A stretch of DNA of 63,623 nucleotides from Fomitopsis serialis (lineage: Eukaryota > Basidiomycota > Agaricomycetes > Polyporales > Fomitopsidaceae): contig NW_025955180.1 of assembly GCF_022376445.1 (NCBI RefSeq), forward strand, positions 1 through 63,623, given 5' to 3'. Under the pieces are notes generated by a model. It saw only the letters and a list, made by a program, of their open reading frames with translations. It ran no database searches and had not been told where the DNA came from. Within the stretch, counting starts at the first letter, position 1; each line of letters begins with the position of its first letter. A program made the translations under genes and the position numbers. Positions 48,880 to 63,280 of this stretch are shown piece by piece.

Positions 48880-50395
48880 GATGGCTGTGGTCGTTCGTGA
48901 AGTGAAGGCGGAGGAGTGTAGAGCGACGGATCACTGGGAGGGAAGAAGGCGTCAGCCACAAGGCTCGGAGTGTTATAGTATAGCAGCAGGGGACACTTAC
49001 GATGCTCGGGCGTCGGTGGGCGGGCGAGGTGGTGGGCAGTAGATGGGGGCAGGAGGCGGGCGAGGAGGCGGTTTATAAGGTGGTAGGGAGGGGACGCGTC
49101 AGCTCGTCGCAGACTTGGATCTGAGATATGCACGTGGAGGCGCTGCGACGATATGTCAAAGATCCCCCGCCCCGATCTGCCCCGGCTTCCCAACATGCCG
49201 CATCCTCTCCTCCGACGACCCGCGCCTCGCCACTGCCTCTCCCTCCGCCCGTCCTGTCTTCCTCGCGTCCCCTGCTGCCCCCCACAGCCTGTCGACCCGC
49301 TCTCTCGAGCTGCTCGTTGCTGCCACCGTCGACGACCTCGCGAGCCCTCTCGAGGCCACCAGTCCACCGAGCATGCTCTATCCTGTCCCCGTCGCTTGCG
49401 CTTATCCGCCCGGCACGTCTTTCCGCCTTATCCTGCGGAAGCGGTCCGTGTCAATGGCCAACACAGCGTTCGTCGGACAGGCGCGCTCGGACACCATTCA
49501 GTCCAGACAAGGAAACAACCGGAAACAATCGACGGTCACCAGGTACCCAGGCGGGCTCAGCGGGTCGAGTTTTGTTGTGCGCGGATCGGCGCGTCGCTCA
49601 GGTTTGAACTGCATTTTTGTCGGTTCTTGGGCGGTTCTCTGTGCTCTTGTCTCTGGAGAAGCAATTATTTCTGCTCCCCCCGCTCTCATGCTGCCGCTTC
49701 CGTGAGAGATGGGCAATTACAACTCTCCTACTGGCTGTGTTCCGGCCTGGGTCGCAGTCACAAGCCTCCGGTTCGATGTTCAAAACCTTCTTTCGGTCTG
49801 TGCATCTCGCACATCCCTCGGCCGCAGGTATGCGATTGCTGACATTCCGCGTTCTGGATCTGCCGGGACTGAGCCAGCGTGTGGAGCGCCTGCCCAAGGT
49901 GGATCTGTCCCTGTGTCAAAAATCACTTGGTATCTCTCAATCTAACGTCAGTCTGAGCCGCAACTGTTGCATGCCTGCGCCGCACCGCAACCTTGCGCCA
50001 AACACGCAGCTCTCATTGCCACACAGTGTGCAGGCCAACAACACGAGGCATTCATGAGCAGGTCGTTTCGCACTTGGGTTTCCGGAATGTCACAAGAACT
50101 CGCTCGCCGCAGAATTCTAAGAAGTAATTTACAAGGCGGGCAAGCATCAGACCAATAAGAAAAGGTATCAACTCGTTTGACATGTGGATAGCGAGAGGTG
50201 CATCTGTACGCTAGAGCACATGAGCTGCCGTCGAGGAACGAAGTGAGGTGTAGGGTGACGTTCATGTACAGTATTCGAAGAACAGATACAAACTGGACTA
50301 CATCGGGGAAACCGTCCTTGTCCTGCCTGAGTCTGCGAGAGCAATGGAAAGAAACAAGTACGTAGGCGTGCAAGCCGGCATCTGCCATCGATGTC
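48880..50395. other. 1.5-kb stretch without a supported gene
   Basis: This region holds the AN1 gene's promoter and the syntaxin gene's 3' UTR. The plus strand is strongly pyrimidine-rich at about 49150-49340, creating long Pro/Ser/Arg frames in several registers (up to 229 codons). They lack any domain and look like composition artefacts. Transcript evidence would settle this. Confidence 0.45.
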
Positions 50396-52231
50396 CTACT
50401 TCTTTGTGTTCTGGTTCTTGAGAACTTCAACGACGATGATGATGGCAACGATTATGAGGATGATAAGGAGAAGCCCGAAGCAGATCCATCGCTTCTTGCG
50501 TGCTGCACGCGCAGACACGACAGCTTTCTCCGTGTAGTTCAGTCTAGAAAAAGACGATCTGTGAGCAACAGACATCCCTTCATACATATCCGTACGTAAA
50601 CTCACCCTAGCTCCGTGTCTTTCTCAACGGAGGCTGCTGTCGTCTCAATGACGTTGATCTGTTCCTCTTGTTGCTCAACGAGGACACTCATCTGGTGTGC
50701 ACGTAAGTCTTCTTCACATCGGTCGTTCTAAAAGCAGGACTTACGTCGTTGAACAGCTGGGCGAGCTCAGTCAGAGTCTTCTCGATACGCCGGATGTCCT
50801 CGTGCCGTTCCTGCACTTCACGGTACGCGGATTGTGCTTGGCCATAGCGGTTCGAGTTCATAAGCTGATATGACCTTAGTCTGTGACTGAATTGAGATGA
50901 TGCTACACACTTACAGCTTGACTGAAGATTTGGCCACCCTGGTCATCATTGACAACAGCCCGGACCTCCTCTGGTGAGGCATCCGGCTTGACGATCTTGA
51001 ACTGGCGCTCCATCCGCTGCTTATACTTTGAACGGAACTGCTGCTCGACGCTCTGGTAGCTCTGGATCGCCTCAACGAACTTCTGCTTGACCAAGCCTGT
51101 TTGTTGCCTGCGGATCTGACCATCCCGCCCTGCACCAGGTGAGCGCTCGAGAGCCTTTACCCGTCGCTTAAGGGTTGTGCTAAGCGCGCTTGTGTCCTGG
51201 ACGAGTTCATCGAGCTGCTGGGCGACGCGCTGCGCTGCAGCATCGTCAGTGTTGTCCAGCGAGCGGGAGTGGAGTTCGCCGATGCGCGCGACGTTGTCGT
51301 TGAAGGTCCGGAGGTCATCTTGGATGGAGGAGATCTAAAGCATAGCATGCATAAGTACCCATGCTCGTTTTCGACATCATACTTGGCTTGCAGCTCAGGC
51401 TTCGCTCTCGGTCTACGGTTACATCGAAAACCCCCGGCATCACCCACTGGGTCACATACGTAGCTATACGGAGACGGCCGCATGCAGTAGCCGTAAGTTT
51501 GCACAATCCGGCTTACAGACCTCAAGCAGGGCCTTGCAACCCTGCATTTTGTGGGAATGGTGCACCAAACCTCAGCGGCTCACATGACTATGAGCGCTAC
51601 ACAGCAGCGGAGCTTGCATCCCATCATAAGCGGGACCGCCGTGGGCGCGAGCACGATACGATATGAGAGCTCATGTGGTCTCCCTTGTGAGATATTCACC
51701 AGCAGCAACATCACCAACAATTAGGCCAGAACCTGAGAAGGACTGGGAGGGTCGGGCAGCCATTGCTACGCGCTTCGTGACGAAGCGCCAGCGACTCCAC
51801 ATAGCTTCGAGTCGCTGTCGTAGCCGCCCCGACGAGCAATGCAATCTGACACGAGGCAAAGGACCGAGTAGGACCGAAAGCGCAGCCCAGAGCATCGTGC
51901 AAGAGCCGTGTCGCGCGAGATAGGCTCACCTCAGCGTAGAAGGCAGACATGCTGTCTGTTGCGCCAAGGGCGGTCGTGCTGTCCTTCGCCGCCGAGTCGA
52001 AGCTGTCCATGCTTGCAGCTCCGCCATACGGCAGCCTTGGCTGAGTCTGCATGGGGTAGGAGTCGCTACAGACGAGATTGTGAGCACACGACACGCAGGC
52101 AATGGTAGTCGACGAACGTGTGGGTCTGTTGCTGAGCCTGGCGTTGAGGACGACTTGTCAGTACCCACAGACGACGCTACCGAGGCATGCAATGCACTCA
52201 CCCTCAGCGCCGCGAGTCTGTCTCTGGCCAT
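50396..52231 (-). CDS. SSO1: Plasma-membrane syntaxin (Qa-SNARE, Sso1/2 type)
   Basis: Spliced gene starting MARDRLAALRAQQQ and ending in a C-terminal TM anchor (ICFGLLLIILIIVAIIIVVE). The Habc bundle begins ISSIQDDLRTFNDNVARIGE and includes LHSRSLDNTDD and KRRVKALERS. The linker has QSVEQQFRSKYKQRMERQFK. The SNARE helix reads REVQERHEDIRRIEKTLTEL...LVEQQEEQINVIE with the central zero-layer Gln in LVEQQEEQ. It drives fusion of secretory vesicles with the plasma membrane together with Sec9 and Snc. The intron between FYAE and ISSI (51335-51929) is 595 nt, about ten times the window's norm. Confidence 0.93.
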
Positions 52232-52702
52232 GGTACCGAGCAATTAGGTGTGGGGTAGTAAGAGGAAGGGGTTGTAGTGGTGCGGATGAAAGAGGTGGTG
52301 GGCGGTGGTAAAGGCGTTAATCAAAGTGAAGACAGAAGCAAACAATCAATGCCGCTTCCACCAGGGAGGAGCGAAAGGTTGGCTGGGAGTCCTATGAGAG
52401 GCCTGGGGAAAGAGCGGGAGGGGCACGGCGTTCTTGAACACCAGCGGGCAGTGCGAGTGGCTGTGGTTATTCCGGTTTGTGATGGGCCGCCGAACGCGCC
52501 CAGTTGCCATAGACGCCACTTAGGCGCCCGCTTCCATCGTCTCGCGGGTCTTTTACAGTGTCAGACTCGTCCAGTCGGCGCCTTGTACAGTCAAGAAAGG
52601 CTACATTGTGGATGTACGACTACATTTTTTGTGCAGAGCCTAAGTATCAGCTGCGCCATCACTGCTACCACTCCTATTGGCTGCGCGACTTCCACGATGG
52701 TC
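52232..52702. other. Intergenic region
   Basis: 470 bp between the syntaxin start and the ARG4 stop (both minus). It should carry the syntaxin promoter and ARG4 3' UTR. No gene seen. Confidence 0.55.
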
Positions 52703-54471
<1,769 letters not shown>

Positions 54472-54801
54472 CCTCGTCTTATATTTGTGTGAAGTTCTAA
54501 GGGATTCTGAGAAGGATTAGAATTAGCTGACAGCAAGGTGAGGTCGCGTAGAGTGTAGATGGAGTCAATTTGAGACTGGCTGGCGAGCAAAGTCAGAGAG
54601 ATGTCAGATCTAGATCTTACGCGCTCGATCACCGATCGGGGCTCGTGCTTGGCGCACTTGCGCACAACCGTACAAACTGCCGGGCCTCGTACATGCGTAA
54701 TCGTGCCATTTACAGGTGACACTTCATTGCAATTCATCCCGAGACGGTATATTACATGGTAGAATGTGTGTGCACAACCGTTGGCAGACGATTTGAGTCT
54801 T
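54472..54801. other. Intergenic region
   Basis: 330 bp between the ARG4 start and the AIG1-like gene's stop, both on the minus strand. It must contain the ARG4 promoter. No clear TGACTC-type Gcn4 site was picked out. Confidence 0.5.
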
Positions 54802-55715
54802 TCACGAGTGTAGTGCATTCATGATCCAGAAGGTTACCAGAGCGAACGTGCTCAGGCCTGCATAGATCATGACCCGAACGTCGAAAGGATTCTCCGTCAG
54901 GAAGGGGTAGGGGACTGGAGAAATATACTTCAGCGAAATCACTATGCTGTGTTGCGAAAGGCCACTCACAGGATCCGTTGAATCTCGCGCAGTACTCGAT
55001 CCATGGAGCGTACGACAAGCAAGCCAAGACCGTCATGATGATGCCACCGTAGACGGCTTGACCACGAGTGTATTTGCGCTCGACAAAGAAGAAGTCCAAA
55101 ATCAAAGAGGCTGCCGGGAGAGCGTGCAGCGCAAGGTCGAGATGCAATGGAATGCGCAGGATCGTGGGCTCCGAGAATGACGGTACGAGTTCATCCGGGG
55201 TTGGAGATTCGACTGGGAGCGGCCTGGCAGCGAGTATCATTTCGGGCCAGAAGATGAGAAGACCCCAGTACACCGTGGTAACAATGGTAGATATCTATGT
55301 CTTTGATTAAAACAGTCTCATGTGAACAGGGACCTGCGTCTTACCGGCAAGGCAACCATAAGGACCAGTCTCTTGATCTTCCGGAAGACTAAGTTCGCTA
55401 CGTTGGAGGCGGTACTTGACAAGAGCAGCACAGCACATACCGGTCATCGTAGGAGACAGTTCTGACGCCAATCCCAGTGTCATAGTCGTGAATGCCAGCC
55501 AGAGCCTTCATGGGAACCCGTTGGGAACGACTCCTGGTTAGCATGCATCCGAACAAAGCAAGAGGAGACAGATAGAGGCACCCAATGATAGTCAAGAACT
55601 GGCTATGTCCTCCTTTCTGGGCGCTGAGAAATTTGTCCACTGGCATCTGCTTCAGACTGTTATACCCGTACGCCATGACGGCAGCAGCTGTCGTGTGTAA
55701 GAATATGGCGTTCAT
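54802..55715 (-). CDS. FAR-17a/AIG1-like membrane hydrolase
   Basis: Five exons (55715-55582, 55505-55441, 55397-55345, 55294-54970, 54914-54802) give 229 codons. About six TM segments are visible. Family blocks: MPVDKFLSAQKGGHSQFLTI, TMTLGLASELS, RKIKRLVLMVALPIST, VYWGLLIFW, the His-containing helix HLDLALHALPAASLILDFFF, ERKYTRG, WIEYCARFNGSFPYPFL and the final TM. Animal AIG1 and ADTRP are threonine hydrolases that cleave fatty-acid esters of hydroxy fatty acids; the conserved His helix is present here. Intron 1 skips two closer AGs, because only the AG before 55505 restores the TMTLGLASE frame. It is divergent from TRAPPC10. Confidence 0.88.
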
Positions 55716-56160
55716 CCTGGATGACACTCCGTAAGTCTTGTACCCAGGTAAGGGGATACTACGTACTTTTCGTCTATTCCAGTCAAGGACGGGAGGGATG
55801 GTCAGCAGGCAAGAGTGTGGGACTGCGGACATGGCAGAGGCCACGTTCGCCGAGCGATCGCTGCACAGTGACAGGCGCCCGACCGCGGCACGCTGACTTC
55901 TGGCGCGTAGTATCCCAGTACCACTGCTGCTATACACTCAAACTCTACATTTCACATTCCACACTCTACGGTCTTCATAAGCCTGTGTGACATTCGACCG
56001 GGCTCGCCGCCGTTCTGCTTCCACACAGCTCTTTCGCAACAACGGCAACGACGCATGCGACGGTCCCCCGACGTTACCCAGCGGGACATCGCACTGAAGG
56101 ACATACGGGAGGTGACATCGAGTACACCCAAGTCACGTCAATACCTTCACGATCATTTCA
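55716..56160. promoter_or_regulatory. Divergent promoter between AIG1-like and TRS130 genes
   Basis: 445 bp separate two start codons that point away from each other, so both promoters lie here. No TATA box was evident. A possible 5'-UTR intron of the AIG1-like gene ends just before its ATG (acceptor CATCCAG at 55717). Confidence 0.5.
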
Positions 56161-59100
56161 ATGAGCAACCAAGGTGTCTTGGTGACATACGCCTCTTCGC
56201 GCGAGTTCCTAGCAACGGACCACTGGAAGCAAGTCTGGGCAGCTCTGCTATGCCAATTCCCGTTGCGCACTCTAGTCTGGAGAGGACCTGCCCGACAGGG
56301 CTCACAAAGCACTCAGACGATACAAGACCTCAATGTTAGGCTTGCAACACTGGAGTCGGTCAGACAAGAAAACACGTCGCAAATCCCGCAGACCCTACTC
56401 GAGAAGCCGCTGCTGAATATCTACTTCGTCGTATGCGAGGTGATTTACGTCGTCTCCTTGCCTGTTCTCGTCTCTCATAGCCGCACATACAGGACAACGA
56501 GACGTACAAGAACACTGTCAAGAAACAAATACGAGACTGGCACCAGATTGTTAGTCAACGCAAATACCAGGAATGGCTCATAGTGCATATTATCCGGCCG
56601 GAAGGGAGGGCGTCACAACAACGCATGTTTCAGATGAAGACATCCGTGCTTGACAAGATAAAGGCAGACTTCAACATTGATAAGAAAGACAGGTGGGTAC
56701 GCCGGCTTCTTGTTGTGTGCCCTCGCGTATTGATATTCCAGCAAGATGCGTGCAGCTTGTTTGGTCATCCGACTTCGAGAATCCTGCGGCCTGGGCAGAG
56801 TTCATCACCAAGCTCAAGGATGGCATCCTAGCTGCGTTTGATTCGGCTTTCAGCCAAAGGGAAGCCGAAATGAAGCGGTCTGAAGGACAGGTGCAGATGC
56901 CCGGATGGAACTTCTGTACGTTCTTCATATTGAAGGTAGTCTACCTTCCTTCGACTGCACACTGTGAAAAGGCTGAGTATATGCCAGGAAAGTCTTGCAC
57001 TGTCCTTGGAAGGCGTCAGTTTGTTTGAAGATGCCCTGGAACAATATAACGAACTAGAAACAGCCTTCTTCAAGGTCGTCCGAGATAGGAATTTGTCTTG
57101 GTTCGGCTCACTCATCTCCCCTGACCCACAAGACGATTCCGCTCCTCTCCTTTCTACCACACGGAAGCCTTATCGGGACCTCATCATCGGGAATACCATT
57201 TCCATCTTCGACTTCCGCATATACCTGCTGGCCAGACAGTGCATCCTGCTGAGTAAGCTCGGGAGAGTGGCAGAGATATGTAGAAGGTCCGTGAAGTTCT
57301 TGACCAACTTTGGCAGGCGGCTACGCGAGTTAGAGGTAAGCCGTGCACCCCTTTGAGACTAACATTGGGATGAACAAGCTTCTAGGACACGCTGCCCGAA
57401 TTCTTCATCGAGTCATGGATCTACTCCTCAGCATTGAGCGTGACCGACATTTGCGATACGTGGGTAGGCGCGTTGAACCTTAGTAAGGCGTCGCAGGCGC
57501 GATACTTTGCTCTCAAGGGAGAGCTCATGGAGCTCGCACAGCAACAAGTGAGGAGGATCATGATTTCGGCTGCCCAAATTATTGACACGTAAGCAGCTGG
57601 ACATCATTGGCACAAGGACAGGCCACTTGCCTTCCCGCCCTCCGTTCTTGTCAGCTCTTGCAGAACCTATATCGCGGAACACTCAAGCCCAAAGATCGTC
57701 GCAGACAATCTCCAGGCAGGAGCTGTTAGCGGCTATCGCCGACAGAGACGCGCTGTTCGACCTATATGTCACGATCACAAATCGTGCTATAGAGTGCTAC
57801 GCCAGCTCAGGTCGGCGGAAGTTCGCAATCAAGCTGCACGGCAACCTCGCAGCTCTGGATGTGTAAGTTCATCAGCAGACCTCTACAACATGTACTGACG
57901 TGAGCGCAGTGTCCGAGGCCGCCTTCCGAGCGCGTTTGACACGTACAAGAACCTGCCTGCCCACTATGCGCCGCATGGATGGTCTTCACTCGAGTCTTTC
58001 ATGCGGATGCAGGCGCTGAGCATCCACGCGTCCACGGAGCAGGTCAAGGATGCTGATTGGGCCCACATCGTCCTTGACTTCTTGAAGGCGTACGTGGAAG
58101 ACATGGGTGCAGACCTGCTCATGGACGTCGACGATCACAAGGCATACGTCACTGGGTTGATCGAGAGTCTGCGACATGCTGCAGACGAGTTGCAAATAGG
58201 TCGGTTCTCTCATCCTTGTTTCCCGCAGGAAGTTCATACTGAGTACCCCTCGCTGCTCATACTATCATCAGACATGCTCTACCCAGATCATCCGGCCTTG
58301 TCTGTCACAATATCAGAACACGCAGCCCGCTTAGCGCAGGATCAGGACGGCGCACTATTGGACGTGACTGTGCGTAATCGATTGTCATGTGTAAGTCGTC
58401 TTACTGCTTGAGCTTCGCGGGTTGATTAATGTAATGACGAAGGACTTGCCCGTCGACGAGATTGTTGCAGTCTTAGTGGGGCATGAGGGTGTCCAACTAA
58501 CGTTTTCGGTACCAGTACCATCAATCCAACCCGGATCAACCAAGCTCACGTTGTTCTGTCCCGTAAGTCACCTGTTGTCCATGCGCGTGTACCACACCCA
58601 TTTATGACCACCAGTCGTCGACAGCAGGCATGTTCGCGTTGCAGTCTAGCCAGGTGAAGATGGCGCGACTGGTGTTCGAGCGGAAGGAGGCCAAGTTAGC
58701 GGCTCCGACAAAGACCACGAGGCCAAAAGACCTGCCGGCATTGGTCCGGATCCCGAAGGATCATCACGCTGTAGACGTGCGTTTGCGGCCGCCAAAACGG
58801 AGTAGGTCCATGTTGCGGTTCCTCGTTACGTTATTCTCTGACGCCGGGCCAGTTGAATTGGGCACGCCTGCGTCCATGACGGTGTCCTTGCAGACAGGCA
58901 GAAACGACATCTCCGCGGCTACCTTGAGGCTCGTCTCTCCGTCTGGTGTGCAGTTTCGTTTCAATGAGGCGACGTTGGATGATGGAGGTCAGCTCTTACT
59001 CTTTCGATATCTCACGGTCGTGTGCTGAATAAGACACAGGAGGAAGTGCTACCCTCGAAATCATCGACGGTGCGATCATCCTGCGGGATGTCGGGAAACG

Positions 59101-60727
59101 GCAGGTAGTGACAGTGGCAGTCCCGCATAGTGACGCATCCTCGTATCACACTCTGGTTAGTGGATCCTGAGTGGGTAACATCGGCTGCATCCTGATTGTT
59201 CATAGAGAGTCAACATCAACATCGAGTACACAACAGGGGCTGAGCCAGAGTTGAACCGAAGACTCAATCTCGCGAGATTCGTGACAACATCTCTTCCCGT
59301 TACAACCAATGTCGAGGACTTCTTCCGGGGTACAAGGTACACAGCTTGTCTGCTTACTGAAGATCTGACCTCATTGTTGTTCACAGGCTGTTCAGTCGTT
59401 TCACTCTGTCTACTACATCCCATCAACATGTTCGCATCCGCTCAGCAGAACTGAAACCATCTGGACAAGACTTGGATAGTGTCAAGGTCGTAAGCTGCCA
59501 ATCACAGAAGCCCGCGGTGGTGGTGAGTTGGTCACGCCGCTGCCGTTACACTCCTACTGATCATCCCTTAGACCGTGACGCCTGCTCAATCGGGCCAATT
59601 TCTGTTCCAGCTCGATACTGTACGCGGAAAGGGTGAGCTTCCAGCGCATACCAATACATGAAGGCTCACAGGTGCACGTAAGCCCGGGACCCCTTGAAGT
59701 TGCACATTACATATCGGATGCTACGAGAGGGTGGGTATCAACGCGCTTTTGCAGTACAGTAAACTAACGCCTTGCTCGCAAGAGGTCGAGTCTCTCATCA
59801 ATACTGCAGTGGCAGAAATTGTCACAGACGACTCTTCGCTCCTACCACAACGTGAGCTCCTTATTGACAGACTGGTCGAGGCTCTTTCGAAGAGCGTGGA
59901 CTGGATCGAGTTGTACGGTGTTACGGGGCAGCTAGTGGTCCCAGGCAATTTGGGCGAGGGCGGCGAGCTTGCATCGGCGTTCGCACAGCTCAAACAGGTC
60001 GGTCTCGCTCTGAGCATCATTAGGCATGCTCCACCGACGTATGTTCAGATCCTAGGGAAGCCCAGATCTCTTGATTCATCCTTTGGTGAATGGCGAGACA
60101 TCATCATTCCTGTTGACATACCGCAGATGCATGTAAGTTGGGTAATTTGTGACGCGTTATGTCTCGCTCAGCTGTGTTGGGCTTCCCTCCGCAGATCCTG
60201 GCAGCTGCTCAGTTGCGTATATTTGCCAATCCGTTTTCCTCTCAACCCTCGGGTCAGGTTCTACCGCTCTTCGCAGGTCAGCCAATATCGGCTGTGGTGA
60301 CCGTCACCACCTCCTTTCATTGGGCTCCTGCAGAGGATGCAGAGATGGACCAGTATCTTTTGCGATACGATATCCAGGATATGACTGGTGATTGGCTAGT
60401 CAGTGGACCGAAACGAGGAGACTTCCGCGCAGAGGTGAGTACTTGCTGATCCGAGCGATACACGTTACCTACCGACCTTTACAGGACGGTTCGATGTTCT
60501 CGTCGCCAGTCACTCTGATCGCTCTCCACCATGGAGAACTTTCATTGCCAAAGGTAACGGTAACCGCTCTCCCGCTTCCCGGCAAACAAAACATGAGGAC
60601 TTCAGTCATGCCGAGTTGCGAGACCTATCAGCTACATGGGGCGGAGAGAGTGATGGTACTCCCAAGGGGTGGTCGGACAACGTACGTAGTAGACATGGGG
60701 ACTAGGAGGGAGGCAATCCCGGCATGA
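56161..60727 (+). CDS. TRS130: TRAPPII complex subunit TRAPPC10 / Trs130
   Basis: A long gene with many short introns, starting MSNQGVLVTYASSREFLATD and ending TTYVVDMGTRREAIPA. The N-terminal alpha-solenoid shows DHWKQVWAALLCQFPLRTL, RDWHQIVSQRKYQEWLIVHI, MPGWNFCTFFILKESLALSL and EDALEQYNELETAFF. The middle has VYITNRAIECYASSGRRK-like and HYAPHGWSSLESFMRMQ blocks. The C-terminal beta-rich (Ig-like) half ends with GAERVMVLPRGGRTTYVVD. TRAPPII activates the Rab11/Ypt31 class at the late Golgi and endosomes. Splicing of all exons was not fixed base by base. Confidence 0.9.
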
Positions 60728-61076
60728 ACCTTGTATATTGTATATTCGTTCTGTTGCTGGATGTATCCCTAGATTCATTGCTCGCTTCGCAGAAAGCCGG
60801 CTCCCGTGTAACATATCAGTGTGTAGTAGCGACTTCGATGCTCCACGAGACATGGGATAGATTGACAGCCTCATACTTACTTGTGTCGAGAAGTCGGATA
60901 AGTAGTCGTGGTCACTCATCAGACGCCAGATGTCACACTCACGCGTCCACCGCGCTCGGTGTGACCCGACGCGTTTCCTGGCTCCCGCGCGTCATTGCCG
61001 TTTTGCGCCACGACCTGAACCTAACATCCGAGCCCTCAGGCCTCACTGGGAACGTCGTTTCAACAGATTCATCAGA
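60728..61076. other. Intergenic region, CMR1 promoter
   Basis: 349 bp between the TRS130 stop and the CMR1 ATG on the same strand. It contains two perfect ACGCGT boxes 28 bp apart (described separately). No coding exon. Confidence 0.55.
60941..60974 (+). promoter_or_regulatory. Pair of ACGCGT (MCB-like) boxes upstream of CMR1
   Basis: ACGCGT occurs at 60941-60946 and 60969-60974, 28 bp apart, about 103-136 bp before the CMR1 ATG. In yeasts ACGCGT is the MluI cell-cycle box bound by MBF, which drives G1/S genes for DNA replication and repair. CMR1 functions in genome maintenance, so the placement fits. The hexamer also occurs elsewhere in this GC-rich window, so the function is an inference. 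Confidence 0.45.
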
Positions 61077-63280
61077 ATGTCCGACTATTCAGATTAGTGC
61101 GTGTCCTGCAAATTGTATCCTCGTTGACCCCTAAGACCGCCATTAGTGAGTTGGAGCGTGAGGCGAACATTGCCAAGAATCGTGCTCTCCTGGCCGATTT
61201 GGATGTTACCGTCGATCTACCTCCAGTGAAGAAGCAGACGAAGACCGTACGCACGAGTGCAAAGCCTGTTCAACCTGCCAAGAGAACGAAACGCGAGAGG
61301 GAGGCTCCTGCTCCTGCGCGACAGTCGGCGCGTCTCAGGAAACCGGTCGTAGATCCCAATGAAAGTCCGGCGAAGAAGCGCAAGAGGGAGGTAAGCCTTT
61401 AGGTATTTACATTGACGAGCTTGCGCGCCGCTCACTTGATTTCAGAAGGAAGAGGAAGAGAGACGGGCCAAGGAAGAAGAAGAGCGTCTCGAGGCTGAGG
61501 AGCAAGCTAGACAAGCGAAGAAGCCCCGCCACCATGAATTGGATCTGCTGGATGTCACTGAGGAGCTGGATCCGACTGAACTAGCTGCCCTTAGATCGAC
61601 GTTCTCGACGGCCATTCGGAATACCCATCCTAGACGCGTAGGAGGTCCAGACTCGGACGATGTAAAGGATAAGGCAGCAATAGCTGAGTTGCGAGAGAAA
61701 CTGGGGAAGTTGAAGGTCGTATCCCGTGCGAAGGTGACTCAAGATCGGGTGTATAGTGCAGCATACCACCCGGACCCAACAAAGGACCTCATTTTCTTCG
61801 GAGGTGAGTACAAGGTCTCAAGTGTGGACCGAAGTCTGACACATATTCATAGACAAGCACGGACAACTTGGGATATGGGACGCACAAGCACCAAGCGACG
61901 AGATCGCAGACGCGGATGGCGAGGTGTCTGTCGTGGCAGATGAGAAAAGCGGGAAAAGCTGGAGATTACAGGTCCATTGGCCGGCGACATCGCACTCATC
62001 AATATCCAACATCAAGTTTGACCCCACCGATTCCCACAGCGTGAGTATTTGTCGTGATCACACTGGGTATGCCACGCTCACTGAGGGCAAGGTCTACACG
62101 AGTTCATATGACTGTACTGTCCGCAAGCTCTCCTTCACGTCAGGCATTTCGACCGAGGTGTTCTCCATGGACGACGCGCTTATCACCTGTATTGACCTTC
62201 CTGTCACTGGGAGCGAAATGTGGATATCAGATGCGGAGGGCGGTCTGACGCACTTGGATTTGCGAGAGGACAAGTCGAAGGCTCGCTGGTTCCAAGTGTC
62301 CAACGAGAAAGTTGGAAGTGTCAGCGTAAACCCTACCGCTCCGCATTACCTGGTGACAGCGTCTAACAGCCGGGCGATGAGGTATGTTCATTGGCAAGTC
62401 AGCCGATAGGCACTCAACTGTCATTGCACAGGATCTGGGATACCCGCAAGCTACAGAACATCGGAGGGGATTCAGCAAGCGAGACAGAGAATCCTAACGA
62501 CTTCAACCAAAACATTATCGAAGAATACCTCGGATCGCCTAAAGGCAAGGGCTGCCTTCGTGCAGATTGGCAGCATGGGAAATCCGTCAGCTCAGCGTAC
62601 TGGGATCCTAGTGGGAAATCAGTCCTCAGTACCTGCTATGATGATCTCCTTCGATGTACGTCTAACCTCAGACTCGGTTGATCCGTGTTCGCGTTACTGA
62701 CTGCAACCTCGTTTTCAGTGTGGGAATTCAGTGGATCTGTCCTCAAATCCACGAGCACGTTCCCTTCGTCTCGACCATCCAACCAGATCAGGCACAGCTG
62801 CCAGACAGTACGTACTGTGATGTGTGCGGAATCGCAAAGTAGCTGATGGTCTGACGCAACCCTTCAGGGAAGGTGGGTAACAGTGTTCAAGGCACAATGG
62901 TCGCCCAATCCAGACTACTACCCACATTTTACCGTGAGTCTATGGATCCCGAAGGTAACCTGTACTCACCATCTTTCACGCGTCCGTAGGTCGGGAACAT
63001 GGAACGTTCGCTGGACATATACTCCGGAAAGGTGAGCCAGGATCATTGATCGTCGTGAAAGTGACGTGACATGACTTCTTATAGGGCGAGTTGGTAGCTC
63101 GACTGGCGGATCGGACCAAGTAAGCGTGGTGCATCCTGTGTGAACATCCAGTAACCGAGTGACTTGCACAGGATCTCTGCGGTCCAAGCCGTGACTTGCT
63201 CGCATCCTAATGTCCTCGAGCGTGTTGCAAGCGGCAATGCCAGTGGCCGATGCGTGCTGTGGGCACCGGCGGACATGTAA
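61077..63280 (+). CDS. CMR1: WD40 protein CMR1 (WDR76 family), DNA-damage/chromatin factor
   Basis: Spliced gene starting MSDYSDYELEREANIAKNRA; the first intron falls after seven codons. A basic, Lys/Arg/Glu-rich N-terminus with nuclear-signal-like clusters (KRTKRERE, PAKKRKRE) precedes a coiled segment and the WD40 propeller. Family blocks: RVYSAAYHPDPTKDLIFFGD, HGQLGIWD, SSISNIKFDP, VYTSSYDCTVRKLSF, MWISDAEGGLTHLDLRE, VSVNPTAPHYLVTASNSRAM, SAYWDPSGKSVLSTCYDD, the end of the repeat array TVGNMERSLDIYSGKGELV and GRCVLWAPADM. Cmr1 binds chromatin near replication and damage sites and associates with protein-quality-control foci under stress. Confidence 0.93.

Noticed and set aside
48880..49850. 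Long plus-strand open frames (159-229 codons) at 49115-49842
   Set aside because: Three registers are open at once over a pyrimidine-rich tract, with Pro/Ser/Arg composition, no domain and no splice partners; this looks like a composition effect.
55505..55630. A 48-nt frame-preserving intron (exitron) in the AIG1-like gene ending at CTAACCAG
   Set aside because: Using the later AG (before 55505) instead gives the conserved TMTLGLASE segment and a consistent phase to the stop; the closer AG sits right at the branch site and would encode a non-family sequence.
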